Origin: Ryuthela nishihirai
Taxonomy: Eukaryota > Arthropoda > Arachnida > Araneae > Heptathelidae
Direction of reading: 5' to 3'
DNA length: 64,000 bases
NCBI GenBank assembly: GCA_038380435.1
Contig: JAWZYU010000129.1
Location: 127,001 to 191,000 of the forward strand
Shown: in pieces, positions 1-10,522 of the stretch
Position numbering within the stretch: the first letter of the stretch is position 1
Layout: each line of letters opens with the position of its first letter
The notes under the pieces: model-generated
What the model saw: the letters and a program-made list of their open reading frames with translations, nothing else
Databases searched by the model: none
What the model was told of the DNA's origin: nothing
Made by a program: the position numbers and the translations under genes

Positions 1-62
1 ACCTGGCCATTTAGCCCATGGTGTGCGAAAAAGTGCCGCTCAGAGGTAATACAACCCAACCG
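1..62 (+). mobile_element. SINE-A 3' tail, cut by window edge
   Basis: The segment matches the tail of SINE-A seen complete at 18844-19218 and 42645-43030: 'ccatttagcccatggtgtgc', an A run, 'gtgccgctcagaggta' and 'caaccc'. The rest of the copy lies outside the window. Confidence 0.85.
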
Positions 63-146
63 TGGAGACATCCAATTCGAGAAATTAATTCATCGCGAAG
101 ATGATATCTGTTTCATAGCATTACAAATAGAAACTCAAAACACGGG

Positions 147-418
147 GGGGGGGGGGGGTTAGTCGGTAGCGCGCCAGACTCGTAATCTTTAGTTCCGAAG
201 ATTGAGACTTTGCTGGTTCAGATTTATCTCGGCAAAATTCCCCACCCTTCCCACTGTCAGTAGAGGACACCGATGGGCTTGGAAAAGCCGCCGTCCGTCA
301 GAAGGGACGTTAAGCCTTTGGCCCGTGTGCAGGACAGCCATACCTTATACACGTTAAAGAACACGCTAGATGGCCTTGACGGCAAGCTTCCATCCCTCCC
401 AATAGCTGTTCCAGTCAC
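147..418 (+). mobile_element. SINE-A copy, diverged and 3'-truncated
   Basis: It begins in a G12 run followed by 'agtcggtagcgcgccag' (A-box region), and the central body follows ('gggacgttaagcc', 'gttaaagaacacgct'). It stops at 'agctgttccagtcacc', lacking the usual tail. Several substitutions relative to the consensus indicate an older copy. Confidence 0.85.
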
Positions 419-1600
419 CAATCAAATCTTAGGAACATGAATTGAGGGCCGAATGCAACAGGTTCCATGTCACATGAAAACTCGTTAACTAGGTAATGCT
501 GCTCTCCATAAAAGTAACCCATTGCGTTTACTTTCCACCTCAAAATAGAAAAAAATTACTAAATACTACATATTCGGAAAGCGAAGAATTGCGAATTTAG
601 GTTGAAATCGAAGCTCGTACGAGATCCCGTGTACGTCAGACATCCATACCCTGTATTGAACAACACGCTGGATGCCATTCACAGGTGGAAAAAGTTGAAT
701 TGGCATTTCGAACGTGTCGAGTATTGCCAGTATACTCTGATTAGAGTCTAAAATTAGTACCTTACATATATAGATTTTGTTCGCTATTTTCATTGTTAAC
801 TTTTAAATGTCTCATTCCAGCATTTCCAGTGGCAACACCTTCAGTAGAAATAAACTAACATTATTCTTTCCTTATAATTCTCAGTGTGAACGCTACTAAT
901 CTCTCCATATTCGGTAAATCTGATGTTTAAATCAAGTCGTTAGTAAGGAACATTTACATATAATTATAACACAAACGGTAATATAGGGGCAGAAGGAAAT
1001 GAACATTTTTTTTTATAAGTATATTTCAATACAACTTTAAATATTTCACGTGTATCTGTCGAATATTAAAAAAATAATTATGTCCTTCTACTTTCTGAAG
1101 CAGTGGGCGAAAGGATAACCATATCTGTAACCCCGAGAAATATAATCTTTTATTTTTACGTTCTGTCTGCAAAGAGTCCATTCTCTAAACAACCTAGAAA
1201 CGTTGCAGGTTTGGTAACCAAAGCTATTGTGTGAACGCTTTAATTCTTCTTTATTTATTTATTTACTAAAAATGTATTCGAACCCGACAACCAACGTAGA
1301 ATGAATGACCTAGAGCAATATTTTAGGAGTTACAGCGCGTAGGAAAAAAAACTGCCAACTGCACGCGGTGTTTCCCTGTTCTCGCCCTCCCAATTACTGA
1401 CCGCGCCCAAAGCTTAACCTCGGGGATCACACGAGAACCAATGTGTTCAAATTGCTATGGCCGTTGACATGCTAATTGTTTCTTACCTGCCTTATAAAGT
1501 AACACAGATTATCAAAAACAGAACAATTCTTAAAGTAGGAAAGAACTGGAAAGGTGAAAAAAAATTTCGTTAACGACAGTATTTAAAAACAAATTACAGT
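419..1600. repeat. Inverted relative of 46050-47095
   Basis: The reverse complement of this stretch aligns, with gaps and many substitutions, to 46050-47095. Shared landmarks are the 'cataccctgta' block near 650, the 'gacatggatc'-like block near 460 and the 5S-like sequence with its flanks at 1320-1530. A SINE-A present on the other side (46483-46826) is absent here. No gene is seen. Confidence 0.6.
1354..1468 (-). pseudogene. Decayed 5S rRNA sequence
   Basis: On the minus strand it starts 'gtcaacggccata', keeps 'ggttctcgt', 'gatccccgag', 'gttaagc' and 'cagtaattgggagggcgag', and ends 'gcagttggc' before a T run. It is missing a few bases and carries many changes compared with the intact copy at 46110-46227. 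It shares upstream ('ctttataaggcag') and downstream flanks with that copy, so both derive from one 5S-containing unit. Confidence 0.75.
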
Positions 1601-1621
1601 TTTTTAAATACTGATTAGTTT

Positions 1622-2001
1622 TTTGGGGCGGGGGTGGCTCAGTCGGTAGCGCGCCAGGCTCGTAATCTGTAGTTCCGAGGTTCGAGTCCCAGCTGGATCA
1701 GCGTTGAGATTTATGTCCGCAAAAATCCCTGCCCTGCCCACGGTCAGTAGGGGACACCGATGGCCTTGGAAAGGCCGCCGTCCGTCGGATGGGACGTTAA
1801 GCCGTGGCCCCGTGTGTGGGAGAGCCATACCCTGGGCACGTTAAAGAACTCGCTGGATGGCCTTGACGGGAGGCTACCATCTGTCTCCCAACAGCTGTTC
1901 CACTGGGTCCACTCCCCCAACCTTCTCTGAGCCTTCTTCGGGTCCATGTGACGTGGCCATTTAGCCCATGGTGTACAAAAAAGTGCCGCTCAGAGGTAAA
2001 A
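1622..2001 (+). mobile_element. SINE-A, near full length
   Basis: A complete head to tail is visible. The A box is 'tggctcagtcgg', the B box 'ggttcgagtcc', then central body and tail 'gtgccgctcagaggta'. The anticodon arm can be folded with a 7-base loop reading CGT, suggesting a tRNA-Thr-like ancestor (inference). The long minus-strand frames inside SINE-A copies recur in many copies but are only frame shadows of the repeat. Confidence 0.9.
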
Positions 2002-2213
2002 TAATTTTTTCAGAATTAAATTCAAATGGGGCTTTTTAAAAAGGCGTCGTGTAAAACCGTGTTACATCAAAATAAATCTTGTAAATAGGGAACTTAAATT
2101 TCTTTTCTGATCTGTATTAAATCAAAAACGTGTCAAAAAATATATACTTGATTGAGATTGAAATTTGTCACTCATTAACCTAAACTGATTGCATTGTTGC
2201 TACCGTAACTAAG

Positions 2214-2302
2214 CACCTCAGCAGAAAAGCAACACACATCAATTCCTTACCCTAGGTTCGAACCCACGTCTCTTAGATCAGTAGCCAAGAGCGCTGAGCA
2301 AA
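2214..2302 (-). mobile_element. SINE-B head fragment
   Basis: The reverse-complemented tRNA-like head of SINE-B is visible: 'aggttcgaaccca' B box, 'cttagatcagtagccaag' anticodon-arm region, and 'cagcagaaaag' of the body. The rest of the body is missing. The matching fragment in copy B is 29170-29276. Confidence 0.75.
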
Positions 2303-2359
2303 CAACTTTAAAAAAAAAATAAATCCTTCTTAATAAACAATAGGAATAATTAATTCAAT

Positions 2360-2370
2360 GCACCTAATTC
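2360..2370. repeat. Left target-site duplication of I-clade element
   Basis: The 11-mer gcacctaattc here and gcacccaattc at 7968-7978 flank the element with one mismatch. The unoccupied site gcacccaattc is at 29324-29334 in duplication copy B. Confidence 0.8.
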
Positions 2371-2412
2371 GGATTCTCTCTGTGACAGTTCTGGGGAGCG
2401 GACGTCGAGATT

Positions 2413-4149
2413 GTGCCGCACTTGAAAATATTGGTTGGTGAATTAGTGAGGCGGAGAACTCTGAAAATGGCGAATGGAAGAAAGAAAAACAACCCTGTAT
2501 CTCCTCTTAAGATCAGGATAAAAAAATCAAAGAATAACAACAACAACACTGGTAAGAAGAAAGGAATTTCGGACAAAATAAAGGACTTCTCGATACTGGA
2601 TGAAGACTTAAAAATCTCATCAGAATCGGAGACTTCCCCTGCAAAATCCATAGAGGACAATAACAAAAAGGACACGAAAACAACAACCGACATCAAGGAT
2701 TTACCACCAATTTCGGATACAAATAAAAAGGTAACTTTAGAAAACATTAATTCTGTGGAAAATGTTTCTTCTAAACCTTCTAATAACAATAAAATAGAGA
2801 CTAACAAATCTTCAGTAAAGGAATCTAACAACAATAAAAGTGTCATTCTAACATCATTGGACTCAAATAACTTTAAAGACTCAGAACTTATCACTGAAAA
2901 TATTCATAATAAAAAAAATTGGCACTGGTTATTACAGGTATTAATGATGACATTAGTGGACTAGATATCAGAAAGGTTACCTCTTTTTTTAACAAGCTCC
3001 TTGGAGAACACATTCCAGGGAGATTCATCTCATTCGGAAGGTTACTGCTGTTCCCTGATAATCAAACTCATTATGATACTATTATGAGTCTCAAAACTCT
3101 TTTAGACGTCCCTATTTCTGTGGACATTCCTGATTTTCGAAAATCTGTGTTGGGTTCGATAATTGGAGTCCCTACATCGTTGAATGACGATGAAATTCTT
3201 GAACTTTTGGAAGAACAACAAGTACTTAGTTTAAGACGTATGGTTCAATATGATAAGAAAACTGACGAAAATACTGAAACTGAATTTTCTCCAATACATA
3301 AAATTATTTTGGAGTTTGACGGCATTTCTCTTCCCGAATTTGTGTATATTGGTTTTAGACGATTCCGAGTGAAAAAATATAACCTTCCACCTAATTTATG
3401 CCTCAGGTGCTATGTTTTCGGTCATGCCATTTCTGCATGTAGAGGAAAACTCACATGCAAAAAATGCGGAGGAAATCACCACTACAAAAAATGCACAGCA
3501 AACGGCTACAAATGCCCAAATTGCAACGGGCCACATCCAGCTACCTGGTCCGGCTGCCATGCCCGAATTATTGCTTGCAAAGCAAAAACGATTCAACTGG
3601 AGGAAGGCATTAATTGGCAGCAAGCCTTGATTAAAGCTAGAGTAAGCTTTCAAAATTTTTCCTCTGAACAAAACACAGTTTCATTCACAAGATCTGAGGA
3701 TGATCGTCAAAACTTCACAACAACAAGCAAACGGATTGAAAACATGGTTCATGCGGACCTGGAAGAGAGCTCGCAAGAGGAGGAAGACGACGAAGTGAAC
3801 GACCTCTTCAACGCAGAACCCTCAACTTCTAATGATTTTCCAATTCTTACTAGAAATAACGAAACAAAAACAACAAACACTATGGACTATGCTAAATGCG
3901 TCAAAAAAAAACATTACTGGTGCAAAAAATTCAAAAATCTCGATTTCTAATAAGCAAATCAGACATGAAAAAAAGGAAAAAAAAGAATCGATATCACAAA
4001 CCGAGGTAAGCAAAAGTCAAATATCGAATGAGACAAGAGGCTTGATCTTAAATATTTTCATAAGACTTTTAGAATTTCTTTTACCTAACTGTCCTGAATT
4101 GAATTTAATTAAGGACATTCTCCTTTCTTTCTCTATGGGTGGTTCATGA
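2413..4149 (+). pseudogene. I-clade ORF1 (gag-like, CCHC zinc knuckles), frameshifted
   Basis: This encodes the RNA-binding nucleocapsid-like protein of the element. The frame opens at 2413 (ATG), with another possible start at 2467 (ATGGCGAATGG). The N-terminal ~165 residues are Lys/Asn/Ser-rich and low complexity. Reading continues in the next frame after an A8 run (2911-2918) into a domain ending in three zinc knuckles at about 3397-3560 (CLRCYVFGHAISAC, CKKCGGNHHYKKC, CPNCNGPHPATWSGC). An acidic patch follows near 3760-3810. A second shift around the A9 run near 3903-3912 restores the frame that ends at the TGA at 4147-4149. The apparent start at 2919 is only a TTG. Whether the two homopolymer shifts are genomic or assembly errors is not decidable here. 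Confidence 0.85.
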
Positions 4150-7100
4150 TTAACAACCTAGAGATTTTACAATGGAACTGTCGTGGCATTCAGCAACGAA
4201 AATCTTACTTAAAACATTTAATTTTAACTAGAAAGATTAAAATATTATGTCTACAAGAGTCACAGACAGATAATATTCCCAGCTTGAATAATTTTGTTAC
4301 TTATTTGCAAAGAAACAGTAAAACTTCTAGGGGTGTTGTAACCTACTGTGACAAACTAATTCCTCAAAGAAGAATATTCTTAAATAATATTACTGATAAA
4401 TTAGAATACATAATTTTACAAGTAAAAATTAATAACTTAAACATATATATAGTCAATATTTACAACCCATGTAATCATATTAACTATAGCCAATATGCAG
4501 CAATTTTTGAAAATTTGGAAGGGGAAATTTTAATTTGTGGGGACTTTAACACTCATAATAAAATGTGGTACTCTTACAAAAATGACAATAGAAGCATACA
4601 CTTAATTAAAATAATTGAAAACTTTAACCTAAATATCCTAAATGAAAAAACACCTACAAGGAAAAATAACATTGAAAAACATTCAGTAATTGATCTTTCT
4701 CTTTGCACTAATGAAATTTCCAAGATAACTCATTGGAAAATAATGACTGACACATTTGGAAGTGACCACTGGCCTATTATCATTACACTTAATATAACTC
4801 TAAATACAAATAAACCACAAATTAAAATTATAAATTGGGGAACTCTGAGAAAAGATCTAGAAAAACTTTGCCCTTATAATTCAAATGCAAATTATAACAA
4901 TGTTACCAACACATTAAATGAAAAAATTAAAGAACATACAGAAACTATCATAAAAAAATGCCCTAAAAATCATATAGAATCAATTTTCATAAACAAACTT
5001 ATTGCTATCAGAAGAAGAGCAGAGAGAAGGATGGAAAGAACTAGAACGTTTATTGATTGTGAAAATTACCATAGACTAGAAATTGCTATCGAAAAAAAAA
5101 TCAAAAATATACAAAAACAAAATTGGAAAGTACTTACTGAAAAATTATCTCCAAATTCCACAACAACAAACTTATGGAGAATTTATAAAAAATTATATAC
5201 TAATACTACTCCTAAAAACCCAATAGAAACATACTCTCTAAAAAACAATTTATCCACACAGGAAACCACAGAAAAATTAGCATAATTTTACACTAATAAA
5301 AACTATAAACCAAATAACAAACTAGAAAAAAAACATAAGGACTCAGGAACATATTTCACAAAACTTTCCAATGTAACAAAACAGAAATCCTTAACACCCC
5401 TTTTACTTTATTTGAATTAAATAGTGCCATTAAACTATTAAAAAAAAATACAACTCCTGGCCCAGATGGGATTACCAACAAAATTCTTAAAAACCTCCCA
5501 CCTAACTGGATACAATTCTTACTAAATTTCTTTAATAATATTTGGATATCAAGAAAATACCCAGACACATGGTCAGAGAACTATATGATTTTTATAAAAA
5601 AAGAAAAAAAACCAGCAGATGATTTAAATTCCTACCGTCCAATTTGTTTAAGTTCTAACATCCTCAAACTATTTGAAAAAATGATAATCTTTAGAATGAA
5701 CTGGTACATAGAGAAAAATAATATATTTCACAATAATTGCTATGGATTTAGATTTGGCCGAGCTACAAAAGACTTACTATTAGATATTATAACTGATGGG
5801 GAACATGCCATTGAAAACAAACAATACATGGTAGCGGTTGTTATCGACTTAGAAAAGGCATTCGACTCAATTTCACACCATGCATTACTATATAAAATCA
5901 GATCATTAAAGATATGCGGCAATTTATATTATTTTTTATATCATATAATACAAAATAAATTTTACAAGACTAAAATTGGAAATAAACTATCTAATGAGTA
6001 TAAATTTATGAATGGAATCATACAAGGAGACATACTATCTCCATTACTGTTTAATATTTATCTAAATGATATAGTAAACATTTTTGACACAAATATCAAA
6101 TTTGGAACTTATGCGGATGACCTTATATTCTGGACAACACACTATAATACAGACATAATACAAAAAAATATACAAAAGACAATAAATAAAATTAACGAAT
6201 ATTGTGAAAAATGGAATTTACAAATAAATATAGATAAAACAAACATTATTTACTTTCACAAAAGGGAGAAACTATCAAATGACTTCATCATTAAAATAAA
6301 AGACAAAAAATTAAAAATAGTTAATAATTTGAAATTCCTAGCTATACACCTTGATTCGAAACTACTATGGAACTCATACATACATAATGCAAAGGATAAA
6401 TCTAACAAATTATTTCAATATCTGAAATTTTTAGGAAATTCAAGCTGGGGATGTACAGTAAAAAATTTACTACTTATATACAATTCAATAATTTTACCTA
6501 AATATACTTATGGATTAGAACTAATTAATAACATATCTAAAACTAAAATGAAAATTTTGGAAAACTCACAAACAAAAATTCTGAAATACTGTCTGGGACT
6601 CTTGAAATCTACTGCAAATATCAATTTATATGCAGAAACAGCATTCCCACCACTAAACATAAAGAAAAAATATCTAACATCAAATCTCATTTTTAGAATT
6701 ATCACAAAGAATCAACAACACCCAATTATTGAAAAAATAAAAACAAATTATAAAGATATAACATTAACACAACTACCTGAAAAAAATTTATACTTAAATG
6801 TCATTGAAAATAAATTAAGTGGAGACACTATAATACATTACCCATATTGGACATCACCATTCCCCATAATGAACAATGATATTCCAGGTATCCATTCCAA
6901 AAAACAATTAGACTCAAACAGCTTGAAAATCCTTACTGAAACACACATAGAAAAAAAATATAAAGACTTCATCAAAATTTATACTGATGGTTCCTTAAAT
7001 GCAGAAAGAACAATAACATCAGGAGCATTCATTTGTAACTCATATAATTACCAATTTAAACTCAATAGACCTTCCCCAGTAATAATAGCAGAAATTACAG

Positions 7101-7837
7101 CAATCTTACATGCCATAAACTGGGCTTTAAAATTCTATAATAACAAAATAGTAATTTTAACAGATAGCAAAACATCTCTAGAACTTATCTATCAAAATCC
7201 TTTTAAAAGCAATTTCGCCATATATATCAACGACATAATAGCAATTACTCAACAACACATACAACATAACAACACAATATACATACAATGGATACCATCA
7301 CATATTAATCACAAAGAAAATGATTTAGTGGACATTCTAGCGAAACAAGCTAAAAATTTAAACACTTCAAATCAAACACCTTATTTCCTATACTTACACA
7401 AAAATCAGAATAAAATTAAAATGATAGAAGAACTACAAAACTGGTATAACACAAATGCTTCACACACTCATAGATTTAACATAAATTCAAAAGTGAATAA
7501 ATTTAAAGACTATAATTTGAAAAAGAAAGAAATGAATATTATACTAAGAATGAAGGTTAATTTAGCTCTTACTAACACAACTCTCTATAAAATAAAGTAA
7601 ACTTATAATCCAAATTGCAACTCATGTAATGAACCACATACTCTAAAACACACCATCTTTAAATGTAAAAAAATTGACAATCAAAGAAAAACTTACTATC
7701 AAAAATTACAAAAATATAATATAAATCAATATAATTTTAAATCAATACTTGAACCACCTAAAATTTACCTAAAAGGAACTTTCTACAAGTTACTGATCTC
7801 TTATATCAGAGATATTGATCTTATTGATAAATTATAA
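4146..7837 (+). pseudogene. I-clade ORF2: endonuclease, reverse transcriptase, RNase H
   Basis: This is the polyprotein that nicks target DNA and copies the element RNA. The N-terminal AP endonuclease shows QWNCRGI, CLQES, GDFNTHNKMW and GSDHWPI (4146-4800). A TAA at 5283-5285 and a frameshift between about 5339 and 5404 break the frame before the RT. The RT reads in one frame from 5405, with YRPICL, DLEKAFDSI, GDILSPLLFN and YADD (about 6109-6120). RNase H retains all four acidic positions: IYTDGS, E in EITAILHAINW, ILTDSK and the last D in HKENDLVDILAKQA. A TAA at 7598-7600 interrupts the C-terminus. The same frame continues to 7837 with a C-x2-C-x4-H-x5-C-like motif. Length and domain order match intact I elements. 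Confidence 0.9.
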
Positions 7838-7967
7838 AACAACTTAATTAAAGAAGGAAAACTCTGAAAATATAAATGAGAGTACTTACATTATGACTGA
7901 ATGAGTCTGAGATCACAAACCTGTCTTGATCTCAGGAATATTCAACTGAAGGGATGAAAGCAAGCAA

Positions 7968-7978
7968 GCACCCAATTC
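7968..7978. repeat. Right target-site duplication of I-clade element
   Basis: gcacccaattc follows the 'aagcaagcaa' 3' end of the element and resumes the host sequence that precedes the insertion at 2360-2370. Confidence 0.8.
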
Positions 7979-8049
7979 TGTTTCTGATAGGTTCCCGAAA
8001 AAAACGTGTAAAAAAATAAACCTTTAAAAAAAAATACAGTGCATATGAA

Positions 8050-8750
8050 AAAATGGATATGAAAATCTTTAAATCTCCTAAAATTAGTGCTGCCTGCCTG
8101 TGAATACGGGTTAATAATAGAGTAGGAAAAACACCGAGATGACGTCAACAGTACTTTTTCGTTGTGTTGCCAGCAGATTTGGTATAATATATTACAATCA
8201 CGTTGAAGTTTCAAAAATGCTTTTCTTAATCATAATAATGTTGCTATTTTAGGTATATTTTTATGTTACGCTTCGATCATCTCAGGTACGTAACATGCAT
8301 TTTTATTTTTCTACAGAGAAGAAAAATGGTTATATAAAGTTTCGGAGATGTATAGACGAAACATTGTGAAGCCGTAGTAAAAGTTGGAAGTTGCATACTT
8401 TGAGTTTCGCATTGCAAGTTTTTTTAAGTTGTCCCACTGAATTTTTTTTTTTTCTCACCCTCGTACGATACACGGAGGAAGTAACCATTGTTTTGTTTTA
8501 TATATTTTGGGTGAGATTTTAGTGATGTGGAAGGGCTTTACGTAGGCAGCAACCATTTATACGTTAACGTACCGTTAAAGCTTTGGAAATTCCGGTTTTT
8601 GAAAAGTCGTTTTCGGTAAAAACTTTAATATTTGCGAGCAATCTCAAGATTGATATATTATTGTTTTGGCGCAGAAATGAAAATTAACAGTTAGGTGCAC
8701 GTCGTGATGTAAGAAGACAGAAAATTAGGAATAGATTTGCATCGAACGGT
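8050..8750 (+). repeat. R1 interspersed repeat (copy 1)
   Basis: This moderately conserved block also occurs at 22310-23020, 29400-30110, 51010-51720 and, inverted, at 47560-48180; a fragment is at 53826-54062. Landmarks are TGACGTCA at 8140-8147, 'gttgtgttgcca', 'tataatatatta', 'gttatataaagtttcgga' and 'cacggaggaagtaacca'. No protein-coding capacity was recognised. Confidence 0.8.
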
Positions 8751-10522
8751 ATATGGGTCTTCTACGTCCTTGTGACCTAACTGTTTAACCGATGGTGTGC
8801 AAAAAAGTGCCGCTCAGAGGTGAAACAACCCAACTGTCAGCTTTTTTCGAAATTCTAAACTCGAATTTTAATTGCATTTCGGAAAACCTCGAGAAGGATC
8901 GCCCAGTATGATGTAACGTTGAATTAATACCCCAAGACCGGATTTACCCTACTAATTACGAAACCTCTCAAAATTTCAAAATAAATTATTGACAATGAAT
9001 AATCTAAATATAAAAAAATTTTAAAAGTCATAGTGTCATATCTAATCTTCAGACTTTGTATTATTTCATAATCAACTACTTTCTATTCAGAATCCTTTTG
9101 AAAACATATCCCCCTTTCCTATTTGAATTATAAACTCTGATAATTACCTCACTGTGACTAACCATTCGCAATGTAACGTCTGTTATCGCAATATATGGTT
9201 TTCAAATCAGGTATACGTCTTAAAATACCAAGTCTATTTTTTATATTCCGAAACCAAATCTGCTTAATCTTGTTCGCCTAGCCGGAAATACTAAAATTAC
9301 CAACAATTATATCGCATAAAGCTTATTCAATAACCGGAAGTGCATGATATTGTTTCGTCAAAGTAGCAACGTATGTGTAGTATTATTGCAAATATGAACA
9401 TATTTTAGGTGTAAAATGAAGTTGATATGAGAGAGATTATTTACAAGATTTGAATTTCATAATATGTAGATCTGATGTGAATTATTTTCTGTATTAGACG
9501 GTGAAATTATTAATCAACTGTAGATATTTGGTGAGAAAAAATTTCCATCTTCGAATAATGTTTAAATCTGATAATGTAAAGTGACCGTTTCGCAGAAAGG
9601 AAGCGGAAATGATCATAAGTTATGAGTTATGTAGCTCACTTGAATATTATTTATTGTTGATTCTTTTTTTCATTTCCTTTGCTGTTAAGAGGTTTAAAAA
9701 TAATTGAATCTGTGTAATTTATAGAGTTTTGCTTTGAGCTGTGTTTTTTAAATTTCTAATTGAGGTTTGGAGAAAAACTCTTTAGGAATAGCAGGATTGG
9801 TTTCTTTTTTTTTAAGTATGATGTTCTACTTTCTTTCTCTAGTGTTTCCTCTCGGTACGTTGTGTGTATATATATATAGGGTATTTAATATTCCTAGTGT
9901 TGAGGTGTATTTGGTGGCAATGTTGGAGTTAATATGATTTTGTCTGATGAATAGTGTACAGTGGTGTATTCTAAAGAATTCGAGAGAAGGGTTTTAATTT
10001 AGTCGCTAGTAATATGTTTAAAAGTTTTCGTTATGTTGAAAGTGCTGTGATATTTATGTAAATTGATAAGAATTTCGATGGGTTGTTAGCGGGGTGGAAA
10101 TGGGGGGACCTTCCAAAAGAGATACTCTCTTGTGGAAGTGAACGGAAGGGGAGGACTGCCAGATTAGTGTGGCCTACTGATCTGGAAAACTATGGCTACT
10201 TTTCTTATTTTTCCACCGTACTGAGGAGTGGTCAACCACACAGGTTCCTGGTGCTGACCATATACCCACTGGACTGGACAAATCCATGGCTCAGAGCCTA
10301 ATTATGAATCCTGATTTTGCTGCACTGGTGGGCTTCTGTGGAGAGATAATCTTCCGCTGTGTTTTCTGTTTGTTTGTGGGTTGACAGCCCCAAGTGAATA
10401 GATTCACATGATATGTTTATCAGCTGGTGGATAATTCACAGCAGAGGTCGTCGCAGCCACCTGAACTCTTTGCGTCTATTGGCATCGTCAAATTCTACAT
10501 TGGAGGAAGTCTTCCACTGTAG
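8751..10522. other. Duplicated non-coding stretch and RTE 5' leader
   Basis: A SINE-A tail remnant lies at 8790-8834 ('gtgccgctcagaggtg'). The remainder is AT-rich and collinear with 30110-31860. From about 10080 the sequence becomes less AT-rich and behaves as the 5' leader of the RTE-like element that follows. The exact 5' end of that element is not visible. No gene is seen. Confidence 0.6.

Larger units (their letters stand above)
2371..7967 (+). mobile_element. I-clade non-LTR retrotransposon, nearly full length
   Basis: The insertion is 5.6 kb and flanked by an 11-bp target duplication. It has a short 5' leader, a gag-like ORF1, an ORF2 with AP endonuclease, reverse transcriptase, RNase H and a terminal zinc-finger-like segment, and a 3' end in 'aagcaagcaa'. 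RNase H after the RT together with a CCHC-bearing ORF1 is characteristic of the I group. ORF1 stop and ORF2 start overlap as ATGA at 4146-4149. Defects are few: two in-frame stops and three frameshifts, two of them in or near A8/A9 runs. The element is absent from the paralogous site in duplication copy B, so it inserted after that duplication. Confidence 0.9.

Noticed and set aside
1604..1947. Minus-strand frames in SINE-A copies with a recurring peptide (PHTGPRLNVPSDGRRPFQ and similar)
   Set aside because: The same peptide appears wherever SINE-A occurs, in either genomic direction, with random stops. It is repeat sequence conservation, not protein coding.
2364..2894. 176-codon minus-strand frame rich in Leu and Ser
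   Set aside because: It lies opposite the Lys/Asn/Ser-rich N-terminus of I-clade ORF1 and is its antisense shadow.
2919..2921. Start of a separate 343-residue zinc-knuckle protein
   Set aside because: The apparent start is TTG directly after an A8 run; the frame continues the upstream ORF1 after a one-base shift.
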